The notes below the pieces were generated by a model, which ran no database searches, was not told the origin of the DNA, and saw nothing but the letters and a program-made list of their open reading frames with translations. The position numbers and the translations under genes are program-made. Shown here piece after piece: positions 25,448 through 34,749 of a stretch of 64,000 nucleotides of DNA (the stretch's first letter is position 1; the number at the start of each line of letters is the position of its first letter). This stretch comes from JAQVCM01 sp040403095 (GTDB taxonomy: Bacteria; Bacteroidota; Bacteroidia; Flavobacteriales_D; Crocinitomicaceae), in assembly GCA_040403095.1 (NCBI GenBank), contig JBBALI010000014.1, positions 15,896-79,895 of the forward strand, written 5' to 3'.

Positions 25448-26203
25448 CTACATCGCTACCACCCTAAATCCCAAATCATCGCCATTGTAATCAGGCACAT
25501 TTGTTCCTCGTCTCGCAGCGCGACAAAATCTTGATGCAAAAAACCAACTTGCGCCACGAATTGGGTGATAAATTCCTTTTTCTGGTCCCTTTGGATCAGT
25601 TTGCGGTTCTTTGGAATATGGACCATAAAAATCGCTGCACCATTCCCAAACATTTCCATGCATGTCGTATAATCCAAAAGCATTTGGTTCGAAACTTCCA
25701 ACTGGCATTGTTTTCTTTCTAAAAATTCCTTTTTCTCCTTTATTGTAGGTATAATTTCCATCAAAATTTGCTTGATCTGTGGAAATATTTTTTCCAGTGT
25801 AAAAAGGCGTTTTTGCACCAGCGCGACAAGCGTATTCCCATTCTGCTTCAGTTGGCAATCTTGCACCAAGCCAAGTTGCAAAAGCATTTGCATCTACCCA
25901 AGAAACGTGAATTACTGGACGATTTGCTCGTCCAAAACCTTCGTCTTTGGGTTTTACTCTTCCTGTTGCGTCGCAGAATAAATCGTATTGTTCAAAAGTA
26001 ACTTCAAATTTGCTCATTTTGAATGCACTGACTGTGACTTCATGCTGTACCTCATCGTCATAACGATCAACTTCAGTGATTGGACTTCCCATCGTAAAAG
26101 TGCCCTCAGGAATTTCAACAAATTCGATGGTAGGTTTTGTTTGGGAAAATCCACAATTAAAAAAAGCGATAATCAATGCAACTAAGAAATAGGTGTTTTT
26201 CAT
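25448..26203 (-). CDS. Exported formylglycine-generating-enzyme (SUMF1) fold protein
   Basis: A 251-residue protein with signal peptide 1-20 (ending CGFSQ). FVEIPEGTFTMGSP, FKMSKFEVTFEQYDLF, ARLPTEAEWEYACRAG, DMHGNVWEWCSDFY, IRGASWFFASRFCRAARRG and DDLGFRVVAM are the ordered motifs of the FGE-sulfatase/SUMF1 domain. True FGE has two copper-binding cysteines in its GGSWxCxxxxC stretch. Here the first position is Phe and only the second Cys remains, so oxidation of sulfatase cysteines is doubtful. In this phylum the same fold serves in gliding (GldJ/GldK) and as carbohydrate- or protein-binding domains. It is 18 bases downstream of the SDR gene on the same strand. Confidence 0.85.
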   Translation of the reverse strand: MKNTYFLVALIIAFFNCGFSQTKPTIEFVEIPEGTFTMGSPITEVDRYDDEVQHEVTVSAFKMSKFEVTFEQYDLFCDATGRVKPKDEGFGRANRPVIHVSWVDANAFATWLGARLPTEAEWEYACRAGAKTPFYTGKNISTDQANFDGNYTYNKGEKGIFRKKTMPVGSFEPNAFGLYDMHGNVWEWCSDFYGPYSKEPQTDPKGPEKGIYHPIRGASWFFASRFCRAARRGTNVPDYNGDDLGFRVVAM

Positions 26204-26221
26204 CTGAAATTTTATTTTTTT

Positions 26222-26944
26222 TTAGGGATTCATTCGATTAAAAGTTTCCGCAATGGCTTCAGGATTTGCTTTTGAAACAATTTCGCTGAAACCAAATGTC
26301 AATTCAGTTTTTCCTGCTTTCAATTGTTCAAAAATAGCACTCACAAAATCTGAAACTGCTGGTTGACCATCGTGCAAACCAATTCCGCCAAGATCAGTAT
26401 TTAACGCTGGAGGAATAACTTCGATTACTTCAATATTTTTAGACTTCAACATGTGTCTCAAAGACATTGTAAAGGAATGAAAAAATGATTTGGTAGCGCA
26501 ATAAATAGGAACTTTTGAAAGTTGCACAAATGCCAAGCCTGAAGTTACATTGATGATTGTGTCTAATGATTTGAGATTTACAAACAAGGAAGTTAAATGT
26601 ACAGGTGCCATCAAGTTTGTCTCAATTTCATTTGACGCTTTCGAATAAAAATCATCATCAGAAACATGCATCCAATTTTGAAGTCCTGCGTTATTGACTA
26701 AAACATTTAGATCTGAATGGTTTTGAGAAATCCAATTGAACAGTTCAATTCTTTCTGCTTCAATGGATAAATCACACACTTTTGTAATGACATTTGGGAA
26801 CTTTTCTTTTACTTCTTGTAATCGATCTGCTCTCCTGCCACAAATAATAATGGTATTATTTTCTTGAATAAATCTTTCTGTTAATCCTAAACCGATTCCA
26901 CTTGCACCTCCGGTGATCAATATTTTGTTGTTTGCTAATTTCAT
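26222..26944 (-). CDS. Short-chain dehydrogenase/reductase
   Basis: A 240-residue SDR. NKILITGGASGIGLGLTERF is the NAD(P)-binding GxxxGxG, NVLVNNAGLQ the NNAG strand, IINVTSG supplies the catalytic Ser region and PIYCATKSFFHSF the YxxxK pair. PPALNTDLGG and the DLNVLVNNAGLQNW stretch resemble DltE-like SDRs common in Bacteroidota. Arg in GRRADRL after beta-2 suggests NADP(H). The substrate is unknown. It is likely co-transcribed with the SUMF1-fold gene 18 bases downstream. Confidence 0.9.
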   Translation of the reverse strand: MKLANNKILITGGASGIGLGLTERFIQENNTIIICGRRADRLQEVKEKFPNVITKVCDLSIEAERIELFNWISQNHSDLNVLVNNAGLQNWMHVSDDDFYSKASNEIETNLMAPVHLTSLFVNLKSLDTIINVTSGLAFVQLSKVPIYCATKSFFHSFTMSLRHMLKSKNIEVIEVIPPALNTDLGGIGLHDGQPAVSDFVSAIFEQLKAGKTELTFGFSEIVSKANPEAIAETFNRMNP

Positions 26945-26990
26945 GTTTGATTTTGTTTGTTAGTTATACTTGCTTTGTTTGACCTTAAGT

Positions 26991-28451
26991 TTATTCGACA
27001 ATTAATTTCTCACAGTACTTTGAATTTCCATCATCAATTTTTACAAAATACATTCCCTTTGAAAGGAAATCCAATGTAATTTCTTTTTTAGTTTCATTGT
27101 AAATTTCCTCTACAAAAACTTTCTCACCAAAAAGATTAAAAATCTCAATCAAACCATTATTTACAGTTTCTGAAAAATCCACATTAAACTGACTAGATGT
27201 TGGATTTGGATAAATTTCAATAGATTTATTATCTTTCACTACATCAAGAATACCAGCAGTTTGACTGCAAAGACGATTTAAAAAATCAATACTTTCAAAA
27301 TTATAATCGCTGTAAAATTTGTGTTCTGCATTTGAAGCAGCGATTTGATTTAAAACCTCTAGTCTTTGCTCATTTGTGAGTCCGACGAAACTTGTATAGA
27401 GTGCAGGAGTAGCCAAAATATGATTTTTAATTGTATCAGAATGTAACGCAAAGTTTTCGCTGTCTAATTGCACGTTGCTTAATAATTGATTAAAAATTGC
27501 CTGTGAAGTAGCAACCGAAACGCCAGGAATCCTTGCAAATCTTTGCGGATAAATCGGTTGTTTATCAATTATTTTATAATCATGACAGATATCTCTGGAT
27601 TGCAGCGTAGAATCATTTTGCCAAGCTTCATAATTTCCAACCGGACCAACTTCAGCATTGTCATCATATTTAGCCATACGAAAAGCAAAGGGATTATTTC
27701 TAACACCAAAAATCGGTTGAGCAGAAGATGCACAATAAGAAATTCCTGCTTTGTAATTCAGCGCATAAGAAATGATAGCAGAAAATGAACCGCCATTACT
27801 CATTCCTACAGAGAATTTAGGTAAAGTTGAAATTAAATCTCCACGATTGACAAAAGTGTCTGTAATGATTTTTATATTTTTATAATCGATTCCATTCACT
27901 GTGTCTATTGGAAATCCTTGCCATCTCAATTTTCCGTCACCATTTAGATCAGTATTCAAAGTAATTTCTTCTGCTTCTGTCACTATGATTGCAAAAGTAT
28001 CCGCAATGGCGCGGTTTACAAAACTTCTATACTCAACAGTGTTAATCCAATTGGAAGCCGAACCACTTGTACCATGAAAAAGATACAACAGACCTTTCGA
28101 ATTTGGTGGAAAAAATGAATAAACATTCTTCAAATTGTCGGCTCCCATGATTTGTTCATAATTGATATTGTATGCCGGCATATTAGCGATTTGAGAGGTC
28201 ACAGTAACATCTTGATTTGGCATTATCAGTATTGTGTGCCATTCATTTGGATTTGCCAAAAATTGAAAATTGCCATTCCAAGTGGAAAAAGTTTTGGTAT
28301 TATCATAGGCTTCGGACCAAATATGAACCGTATCACCAACTTGATAAGAACCTGAGCCATAACCACCATTAACGGTTAAATTATAAAATTGAGCTTTTAG
28401 ACCGTTAAAAAATAGAACGACCAAGATTAAAGTAAATAAATGTTTTTTCAT
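26991..28451 (-). CDS. T9SS-exported alpha/beta hydrolase (esterase-like)
   Basis: A 486-residue protein. Signal peptide 1-20 (GLKAQ). Residues 23-95 are a divergent InlB-repeat-like domain (TVNGGYGSGSYQVGDTVHIW, MPNQDVTVTSQ). Residues 110-390 are an alpha/beta hydrolase: the oxyanion strand LLYLFHGTSGSASNW and nucleophile elbow FSVGMSNGGSFS (G-x-S-x-G). The late HKFYSDYNFESIDFL may hold the histidine. The C-terminus is a T9SS signal (IEIYPNPTSSQFNV, SKGMYFVKID). It is probably a surface or extracellular esterase or depolymerase (PHB-depolymerase/LpqC-like). The substrate is not evident. Confidence 0.82.
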   Translation of the reverse strand: MKKHLFTLILVVLFFNGLKAQFYNLTVNGGYGSGSYQVGDTVHIWSEAYDNTKTFSTWNGNFQFLANPNEWHTILIMPNQDVTVTSQIANMPAYNINYEQIMGADNLKNVYSFFPPNSKGLLYLFHGTSGSASNWINTVEYRSFVNRAIADTFAIIVTEAEEITLNTDLNGDGKLRWQGFPIDTVNGIDYKNIKIITDTFVNRGDLISTLPKFSVGMSNGGSFSAIISYALNYKAGISYCASSAQPIFGVRNNPFAFRMAKYDDNAEVGPVGNYEAWQNDSTLQSRDICHDYKIIDKQPIYPQRFARIPGVSVATSQAIFNQLLSNVQLDSENFALHSDTIKNHILATPALYTSFVGLTNEQRLEVLNQIAASNAEHKFYSDYNFESIDFLNRLCSQTAGILDVVKDNKSIEIYPNPTSSQFNVDFSETVNNGLIEIFNLFGEKVFVEEIYNETKKEITLDFLSKGMYFVKIDDGNSKYCEKLIVE

Positions 28452-28468
28452 CTTTGTTTCATTTTAGG

Positions 28469-29350
28469 CTATTTGACTTTGTTTTTATTTGCTATTTTCA
28501 CTGACTTAGGCCTAAACGGCAATCGATATCCAATTCCAAAAGTGTATCTAAATCGAAGTTTATCCACTACGTAAAGTGTTGGTAAATCAACAATTTCATT
28601 TGTGATGATTGGATAATAAAAGTCAAAGTTAATAACAATATTTTTGATTGGCCTCAATGTAATTCCAATTCCCAATGTAAAATCAAAAGCTTTTTTTGGA
28701 ATTAAAATATTAGATTGTGTAAAGGTTGAATCCCAAGAAAAATTGTTTGATGGAGTCGGATTTAAATCCCAGTAACTTACTCTTTTCTTGGTTGAATAGT
28801 TGACTTCATTATTCAACTTTGTGGTGTAAGAATGTGAAAATTTCAGTTTTGGAATGATATTAAACCAACGATTCGGTTTGAAAATTTTTATGCCTAAACC
28901 AAATCCCAAAAGTAACCTTTGATTGGTATATGCTAAATATTGTTTCTCTTCATAATAATCAGTAAATGTTCCAAAAGGTACATGCGGATGGTAATATACC
29001 CTGCTATTTCTTTGAGAAACTTCATTTTTATGGTTTTCAATTGACGCTGAAAAATTTAAAAAAAGTCTCGAAAGAGCATAATTTACATTTAAACCAATGC
29101 CTGAATATGCTCTCATGTCAATTGGTTTGTACGAAGTATATTCTCCACAATTTCCGCAACTAGTTGGATATGAATATTCAGGAACTTTATTATCATCAAT
29201 GATTTTAAAAGTTCTCGATCCGATTTCGTAAAAAGGTTGAAATTCTAAATTCTGTAAAACGTCTGTTTGTTCAACCATCATTTGATTAGATTCTTGTGCA
29301 AGGATATACAATGAATTCAAACTTATTAAAATTGTAGAAATTGTTTTCAT
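28469..29350 (-). CDS. Probable outer-membrane protein of unknown function
   Basis: About 293 residues. The frame has an upstream Met at 29359, but the next, at 29350, gives a normal signal peptide (MKTISTILISLNSLYILAQ) and is preferred. The mature part has many aromatic, alternating strands with turns rich in Asn (LNVNYALSRLFLNFSASIEN, FRYTFGIGYRLPF), suggesting a beta-barrel. TSCGNCGEYTSY, a close cysteine pair, is the only notable motif. It ends 17 bases before the esterase gene's start, so they are probably one transcript, with this gene first. Confidence 0.65.
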   Translation of the reverse strand: MKTISTILISLNSLYILAQESNQMMVEQTDVLQNLEFQPFYEIGSRTFKIIDDNKVPEYSYPTSCGNCGEYTSYKPIDMRAYSGIGLNVNYALSRLFLNFSASIENHKNEVSQRNSRVYYHPHVPFGTFTDYYEEKQYLAYTNQRLLLGFGLGIKIFKPNRWFNIIPKLKFSHSYTTKLNNEVNYSTKKRVSYWDLNPTPSNNFSWDSTFTQSNILIPKKAFDFTLGIGITLRPIKNIVINFDFYYPIITNEIVDLPTLYVVDKLRFRYTFGIGYRLPFRPKSVKIANKNKVK

Positions 29351-29614
29351 AAATGTCATTCAAAGTTGGTTTAAATTTAAAACGAAAGGTACCTAATTTC
29401 AGTTGGTTAGTCGAAAATAATTATTTTTTCTCATTAATTACTTTTTGGCAAACAAAATAACAATCTATTTGATCCAATTGCATAAATTTGATTTATAAAA
29501 AGGAATTTTTACGATATGAAATTAGATCAAGTTTTTAAGCGGTAAACTGTTCATAAATTATCGTTCTTGGCAGTTACAATTAGTAAAAAGAAGGTCACAA
29601 TCTTGGCAAATAAT

Positions 29615-30865
29615 TTAGCGCTTCAATCTATTTAAATGGTTTTCAATGGTTTTTTTATCATGATTTGATTTTGCCAAGTTATAGGCGGTTTCAAAATGGG
29701 AAATTGCATTTTTATTGTCTAAATCGGCATACAAATTCCCCAGAAGAGAATGATAAAAGTGATTGTCTTTAAGGTCTAATTTTAGTGCTTCATTTAAAGC
29801 TTTTTCCTTGCCCAGGACTTTTGAAAGCGCATACGTTCGATTCAAAGCCAACACAGGTGAATATTCAATTTGCAATAATTGATTGTATAATTGTAAAATA
29901 CTTTCCCATTTTGACAGGTTTTCAATTTTGGTTGAATGCCAATACGCGATTGATGCTTCTAAATGATATTTTGAAATTTCTTGTCCTTTGGCGCTTTCTA
30001 TTAAAAAATAATTTCCTTTTGCAATAAGTGCATCATTCCACAGATTTTGGTCTTGCTCTTCATATAAAATAGGTTCGCCAATTTCATTTTCTCTTGCATC
30101 AAAACGCGAGGCATGGAAGCACATTAAGGCCATTAAAGCATTTACAATTGGTTTGTTTGTGGTTTGATTTTCTATCAAAAAATAGTTTAATCGCATAGCT
30201 TCTAAACAAAGTTCTTTTCGCAATTGGGTTTTCTGTGAACTTGAATGATAGCCTTCATTAAAAAGCAAATATAAGGTGGTTAAAACATTTTCTAATCTTT
30301 TGTTTATTTCAGTATCATCAGGCAATTCAATTTTAATGTTTTCAAGTCTCAGTTTTTCTTTGGCTCGGAATAGTCGTTTGTTAATGGTTTCTTTGTTTGT
30401 TAAAAATGCATCTGCAATTTCATCAATTCCAAAACCACAAAGAATTTTTAGTGCTAAACCAATTTGAGCTTCAGTTGGAATGATAGGATTACATATGGCA
30501 AAAATCATTTGTAATTGACTATCGGTTATATTTTTTACTGATAAATCAATTTCAAAATCGTCGATTGGTTTCTGATTGTATTTTATTTCAATCGCTATTT
30601 TTTCTGAAAAATTTTGGTGACGTTTAAAATAATCTTTGGTTTTATTTTTGGCCACAACATACAACCAAGCGGTTGGATTTTCGGGAATACCTTTTAAACT
30701 CCAGGTTTCAGTAGCCAATAAAAATGTGTCGTTTGTTATATCTTCAGCAATTTCAATGTGAACAATACCAAACAACTTACAGAGTACAGAAACTATCTTT
30801 CTGTACTCTGTTTTGAAAAGTTGCGGAATTAATTCGTTTTCGATCAATTTAATTTGCCATTTCAA
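29615..30865 (-). CDS. ECF RNA polymerase sigma factor, ECF42 type
   Basis: A 416-residue sigma factor. Residues 1-85 are region 2 (FRKIV..., DITNDTFLLATETW, PTAWLYVVAKNKTKDYFKR) and residues 115-180 region 4 (LALKILCGFGIDEIADAFLTNKETINKRLFRAKEKL). The remaining 235 residues are the long C-terminal extension with LYLLFNEGYHSS and TPR-like helices that define the ECF42 group. That group lacks a classical anti-sigma factor and is genetically paired with DGPF/YCII proteins. The YCII gene lies immediately upstream and overlaps by 17 bases, confirming the pairing. Targets cannot be seen here. Confidence 0.92.
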   Translation of the reverse strand: MKWQIKLIENELIPQLFKTEYRKIVSVLCKLFGIVHIEIAEDITNDTFLLATETWSLKGIPENPTAWLYVVAKNKTKDYFKRHQNFSEKIAIEIKYNQKPIDDFEIDLSVKNITDSQLQMIFAICNPIIPTEAQIGLALKILCGFGIDEIADAFLTNKETINKRLFRAKEKLRLENIKIELPDDTEINKRLENVLTTLYLLFNEGYHSSSQKTQLRKELCLEAMRLNYFLIENQTTNKPIVNALMALMCFHASRFDARENEIGEPILYEEQDQNLWNDALIAKGNYFLIESAKGQEISKYHLEASIAYWHSTKIENLSKWESILQLYNQLLQIEYSPVLALNRTYALSKVLGKEKALNEALKLDLKDNHFYHSLLGNLYADLDNKNAISHFETAYNLAKSNHDKKTIENHLNRLKR

Positions 30866-31193
30866 TTACAGTTCTGACTTCAACGTGACCGCCAATATCT
30901 AAAATTGGACAACCTTCTGCTAACTTCATGGCTTCATCAATATTTGTCGCTTTTACAATGATGTAACCTCCAATTATTTCTTTTACTTCAGCATAAGGTC
31001 CATCAACAACTACATTATTTGGCTTCAAGATTTTCCCTGCAGAACTCAAACGGTTTGTACTTAAAAATTTTCCTTGTGCTGCAATTCCCCCAATCCAATC
31101 TTGCCATTGTTTAATGCTTGCTTGCATTTGTTCTGGTGTAGGTTTAACAGATGGATTGTACTCATTTCTAAAAATCATCATAAATTCTGTCAT
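30849..31193 (-). CDS. YCII/DGPF-domain protein, partner of the ECF42 sigma factor
   Basis: A 114-residue single-domain protein: FMMIFRNEYNPSVKPTPEQM, then WIGGIAAQGKFLSTNRL, then DGPYAEVKEIIGGYIIVKA. The DGP[FY]-x-E-x-K-E motif names the family. CPILDIGGHVEVRTV is the conserved end. Such proteins are always found beside ECF42 sigma factors; their chemistry is unproven, but the ferredoxin-like fold suggests a small-molecule sensor or enzyme. It overlaps the sigma gene by 17 bases and is transcribed first. A second YCII protein, encoded at 55510, is only distantly similar. Confidence 0.92.
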   Translation of the reverse strand: MTEFMMIFRNEYNPSVKPTPEQMQASIKQWQDWIGGIAAQGKFLSTNRLSSAGKILKPNNVVVDGPYAEVKEIIGGYIIVKATNIDEAMKLAEGCPILDIGGHVEVRTVIEMAN

Positions 31194-31428
31194 TTTTCTT
31201 CTTTTTAAATGGTTAAAATTACTTGTTTACAATTCTATAACGATTGCCATTTTAAGAATTGGACAACTTTTTGAAAATTATTTCAGACCTATTCACATTC
31301 TTCCACTAACTTTTCATAATCCTCTGAAAATATGGCTTTAGAAGATTTAAATTTACTATTTTCACACCTATTTTTTTCCATTTCCAAAAAAAATATTTAT
31401 TCAAAAAATTAAAAATATCGATTTTCTT

Positions 31429-33105
31429 TTATTCAAAAACAACTTTTTTAGATATCCAGTTATCTCTAGATTTAAGTAATACAAAGTATATACCGATAGG
31501 ATATTCAGAAATGTTAATTGCGAATGACTTTTCTTTAATCAATTCAGTGTTTTTATAAATTGTTCTTCCTAAATAATCAATGATTTCAATCTGAGAAAGA
31601 AATGTTGTGTCGTTTTCTAATTCAATGTTAAGAATTTGGTTTGCTGGATTTGGATATACTTGAACAGAATTTTCATTTACTACATTTTCACTAATTCCAA
31701 GATTTTCTGCACATATAAGTGTGTTTGAATTTGAATTTTCGATAATTCCAATTGGTGTTAATACATGATTTGCAAAACCGGCATAACTACCTGAGTAGAA
31801 ACTACATCTAAAAGCCTGATTTTGTGCAGGAGTTGAACTCTGAGAAATAATTCCTGTGGACGAAACAGGATTGACGTATGTCCAAAGTGGATTTCCTAAA
31901 GAATCAATTTCAGTAAAAATTCCATTGGGACCGCTACAAAAAATTACATTTCCGTTAGAAAGTTGTTGCGCACCCGAAATGTTTTGTGCGTAAAAATTGT
32001 TTTCGTTATTTGCATTGTAAATCCATGAAGTGGAGCTCGGAGAATAAGGTAAATTAGCGGAGTAATTAAATCCATCAACTGGAGTATTAATGATTTCAAT
32101 GGTTGAGTAATTTCCACCCGTTCTGCCATTTCCATTGTTAAAAATCATAATTTCGTTTTGATGTGGCAAATTACTTTCTATCCAATTTGCGTTGTGTTGT
32201 CCAAATAATTTTTGATCTGCGACATTTCCATTATCATACGCTTGAGGATTTCCCCAACGATACAATAAATCTCCACCCCTACCTGAGTTCCCACCAACAT
32301 TGCCTGCAGCTTGGGCAGTTGTGGTACTATGGTCAATGATCCAAACTTCATCAAAAGAATGTGAACTGACAAGTATTTGGTCTAAACTCGCATTGTAATC
32401 AATTGAGTTCAAGTGTATCCAATCTTTGCCATTTGTTGCATTTGAACTCGCGCTGTAATTTACATTTATCAGCTCTGGATTAGAAGAAATTGTGCCAAAA
32501 TTTGATTTAGTATTGTCAAAATCTTGTACCAAATGATCCCACAGATGCCATTCCCAAACAATGACACCGCCACTTAACCCAATAGGTTGAATTTCAATTA
32601 TTTTTTCACTCCAAACAGTGGTTGTAGTTAAAGCCGGATTTCGTCCTTTGGAAATGGCTTCTGCAAATGTTTTAGATTCCCAAACTATTGCTAAAACATT
32701 TCCATTTGGTAAAGCTTTAATGTCATGGTGTTGGCACTGAGATGTATCAGAAATCATATAATTCCAAGATACAGTTCCGTCCCAATTAATTTTTTCAATA
32801 ATTCCACCCTTTCCTCCTGAATTAAAAGTTGAATTATTGGTATTTCCCGCTCTTAACAAAGTTCCGTCAGCTAAAATATAACACGATTGACCAGGTTTAT
32901 AAGTACTTGGCCAAGTTTTGACTTGCTCTCCACATTTGTCAATCAAAAAAGTTGTCGTACTTCCAATGGGTGCAAATAAAACATAACCATCATCTAAAGT
33001 GCCAGCATCGTGTTGAATAAGTCCAACTGTGATTTGTTCAAATGAATTATTTGTGAAAAAAAACAATAAAAAAAGGGTGTAAAATAATTTCAACATACAG
33101 CTCAA
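31429..33105 (-). CDS. T9SS-exported arylsulfotransferase-like (ASST) protein
   Basis: A 558-residue protein with signal peptide (about 1-23, after NNSFEQ) and a six-bladed-propeller-like body. TVGLIQHDAGTLDDGYVLFA, LIDKCGEQVKTW, CYILADGTLLRAGN, IEKINWDGTVSWNYMI, QHHDIKALPNGNVLAIVWE and VWEWHLWDHL match the arylsulfotransferase (ASST) family, which moves sulfate between phenols without PAPS. H-H-D in the QHHDIKALPNG blade and the HLWDHL histidines are candidate active-site residues. The C-terminus is a T9SS signal (VQVYPNPANQIL, IGIYFVLLKS). Exported ASST with T9SS sorting is known in marine Flavobacteriia but rarely studied; true sulfotransferase activity is not assured. Confidence 0.78.
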   Translation of the reverse strand: MSCMLKLFYTLFLLFFFTNNSFEQITVGLIQHDAGTLDDGYVLFAPIGSTTTFLIDKCGEQVKTWPSTYKPGQSCYILADGTLLRAGNTNNSTFNSGGKGGIIEKINWDGTVSWNYMISDTSQCQHHDIKALPNGNVLAIVWESKTFAEAISKGRNPALTTTTVWSEKIIEIQPIGLSGGVIVWEWHLWDHLVQDFDNTKSNFGTISSNPELINVNYSASSNATNGKDWIHLNSIDYNASLDQILVSSHSFDEVWIIDHSTTTAQAAGNVGGNSGRGGDLLYRWGNPQAYDNGNVADQKLFGQHNANWIESNLPHQNEIMIFNNGNGRTGGNYSTIEIINTPVDGFNYSANLPYSPSSTSWIYNANNENNFYAQNISGAQQLSNGNVIFCSGPNGIFTEIDSLGNPLWTYVNPVSSTGIISQSSTPAQNQAFRCSFYSGSYAGFANHVLTPIGIIENSNSNTLICAENLGISENVVNENSVQVYPNPANQILNIELENDTTFLSQIEIIDYLGRTIYKNTELIKEKSFAINISEYPIGIYFVLLKSRDNWISKKVVFE

Positions 33106-33266
33106 TTATTAGTTTCAATTATTAAAAGAAATTTCACTTTGAATAAAAAAAATGAAAATTTAAAGCATTTCCTTCGAATAGAATTTCTTAGAATAAAAGT
33201 AGCCAATTAATTTCAGATTAAATAAAAATCAAAGTATATATGTTAAAAAAGACAAAGCAAAGTAAA

Positions 33267-33968
33267 TCAACAAATCAACAGCAAACGCTTCTCTCCTATT
33301 CTTTCTGATGGTGCGCGGTGAATACAAGGCAAACATGCACTTTCTGGGTGATCGACTGCCAATCGCCACAAATTTCCGATTCCCAAGTTGAATGGAATGG
33401 CTGATGATTTGCCTTGATAATGCAAATCAAAGAAATTTTCGGTCAAAAAAGCATCAAAATCTTCCTGTCTTCCTTGAAATAATTTTCTGAGTTCCGCTCT
33501 GATTTCTGGAATAAGCACTTTTTGTTCTGCTTCTGCATTTGAAATCAATTCGCTAGCAGCACCAAAATAAGTGCATAAAAATGTGGCTGTTGGAATCGGT
33601 GAACGATCTACATGGTAAGAATAAACATCTGTTGGAAAAAACGGAAAACTGTCATCTCGTTCATAAAACTCAATGATATTGAGCGAAGGTGAAGAGCCAT
33701 AATCTTGCAATAATTGGTAATCATTCAAAAGAATTTCGCGCGCTAAATTGCCTTGTTGACTTAATTTCAAATCGTGAAGTTCATCTAAATCAATTTCCTG
33801 TAAATTCTCTGTAATTTCAAATTTATCGACAATTTCAGCAAAATCACCTTCTAAAGTTCGATCCCAGCAAATGGCATTCATCTCTCGCAGAAAAGGCGTT
33901 GAAACAAGTGCTTCGAAACTTGAAACTTTTTGGATTTGATTTTCAAAAGGTGATAAATCTTGTTTCAT
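33267..33968 (-). CDS. DUF1826 family protein
   Basis: A 233-residue soluble protein. REMNAICWDRTLEGDFAEIV near the N-terminus, FPTDVYSYHVDRSPIPTATFLCTYFG in the middle and the end CLPCIHRAPSERIGEKRLLL match what I recall of DUF1826 proteins. The conserved histidines and cysteines (HVDRSP, CLPCIHRAP) suggest a metal site. In many bacteria DUF1826 genes sit next to COG0523/CobW GTPases and Zur-regulated loci, but no such gene is in this window, so it is an orphan here. No signal peptide. Confidence 0.65.
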   Translation of the reverse strand: MKQDLSPFENQIQKVSSFEALVSTPFLREMNAICWDRTLEGDFAEIVDKFEITENLQEIDLDELHDLKLSQQGNLAREILLNDYQLLQDYGSSPSLNIIEFYERDDSFPFFPTDVYSYHVDRSPIPTATFLCTYFGAASELISNAEAEQKVLIPEIRAELRKLFQGRQEDFDAFLTENFFDLHYQGKSSAIPFNLGIGNLWRLAVDHPESACLPCIHRAPSERIGEKRLLLIC

Positions 33969-34028
33969 TGGAGAGTTAAATTTATGATTGATTTTAGCTT
34001 TATCATTCTGTTTTCACGAAGTTAATAT

Positions 34029-34190
34029 TTATTCAATCATTCTCATTTCAAATCTACCAATCCGACCTTTCGATTTAAATTTGCGCGCATGAAATACTCC
34101 CGACTCATTTAGTATTTCGCATTCACCTTGCCAAGAACCAGAATTTTCATCCCAATAACCATCGTAAATTACCTCGTGACCATTACTTGC
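34029..34190 (-). pseudogene. C-terminal remnant of a small protein gene
   Basis: A 53-codon frame after an in-frame TAA, without any usable ATG, ending in TAA at 34029. Its translation, including DGYWDENSGSWQGECEIL and GRIGRFEMRMIE, is hydrophilic and looks protein-like, unlike a chance frame in AT-rich DNA. It fills an otherwise empty 275-base gap. It is best read as the tail of a gene whose 5' part has been lost. I cannot name the family. Confidence 0.4.
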
Positions 34191-34243
34191 TTAATCAGCA
34201 ATTAGTTCTCTGTTTTTATATTGGTTGGTTGAAAGTTGTACTA

Positions 34244-34615
34244 TTAAATTCTACTAGGATTTAATTTATGAAAGTAAAAATATGAAACTGCCAATATTGA
34301 CATAACAATCAAAGGGAAAAATGTTTGTCCATTGATTCCGTCCACTGCTCCGTGGCTGATAGATGCAAAAATAAAGGCAAAAGCAAAACCTGAATAGGCC
34401 CATTCTTTTAATCTTTTTGGAACTTGAGGAATAATTAAAACCAGTACACCCAACACTTTGAAAACAACCAAAGCATTTCCAAAATATGAAGGATAGCCTA
34501 AATGTCTAATTCCTTCTTTTGCTAATTCAGTTTGAGAAGTCAATGCGGGCATAACTCCTTCAAATAAAGCAATGATAATTGTCGCTGTCAAAAAAAATAT
34601 TTTGTCTTTTTTCAT
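34244..34615 (-). CDS. DoxX-like small membrane protein
   Basis: A 123-residue protein with four membrane helices. FEGVMPALTSQTELAKEGIRHLGYPSYFGNALVVFKVLGVLVLI matches the DoxX-like family, where a conserved Gly-Tyr-Pro loop precedes the second helix. The last helix is followed by KLNPSRI. DoxX relatives are linked to thiol and redox stress at the membrane; the role here is unknown. It is a single gene with AT-rich flanks. Confidence 0.82.
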   Translation of the reverse strand: MKKDKIFFLTATIIIALFEGVMPALTSQTELAKEGIRHLGYPSYFGNALVVFKVLGVLVLIIPQVPKRLKEWAYSGFAFAFIFASISHGAVDGINGQTFFPLIVMSILAVSYFYFHKLNPSRI

Positions 34616-34749
34616 CTTTAATTATTAAACTATTTCAACTTACAAAATCCAATAAATTGGAGTATTTTCTTGACCGAAGATAAAAATTATTTGGAAATGT
34701 AAGTTGCATAAATGGAAGAATTTAAGTTCAAATATGATTTTAAAAATTA

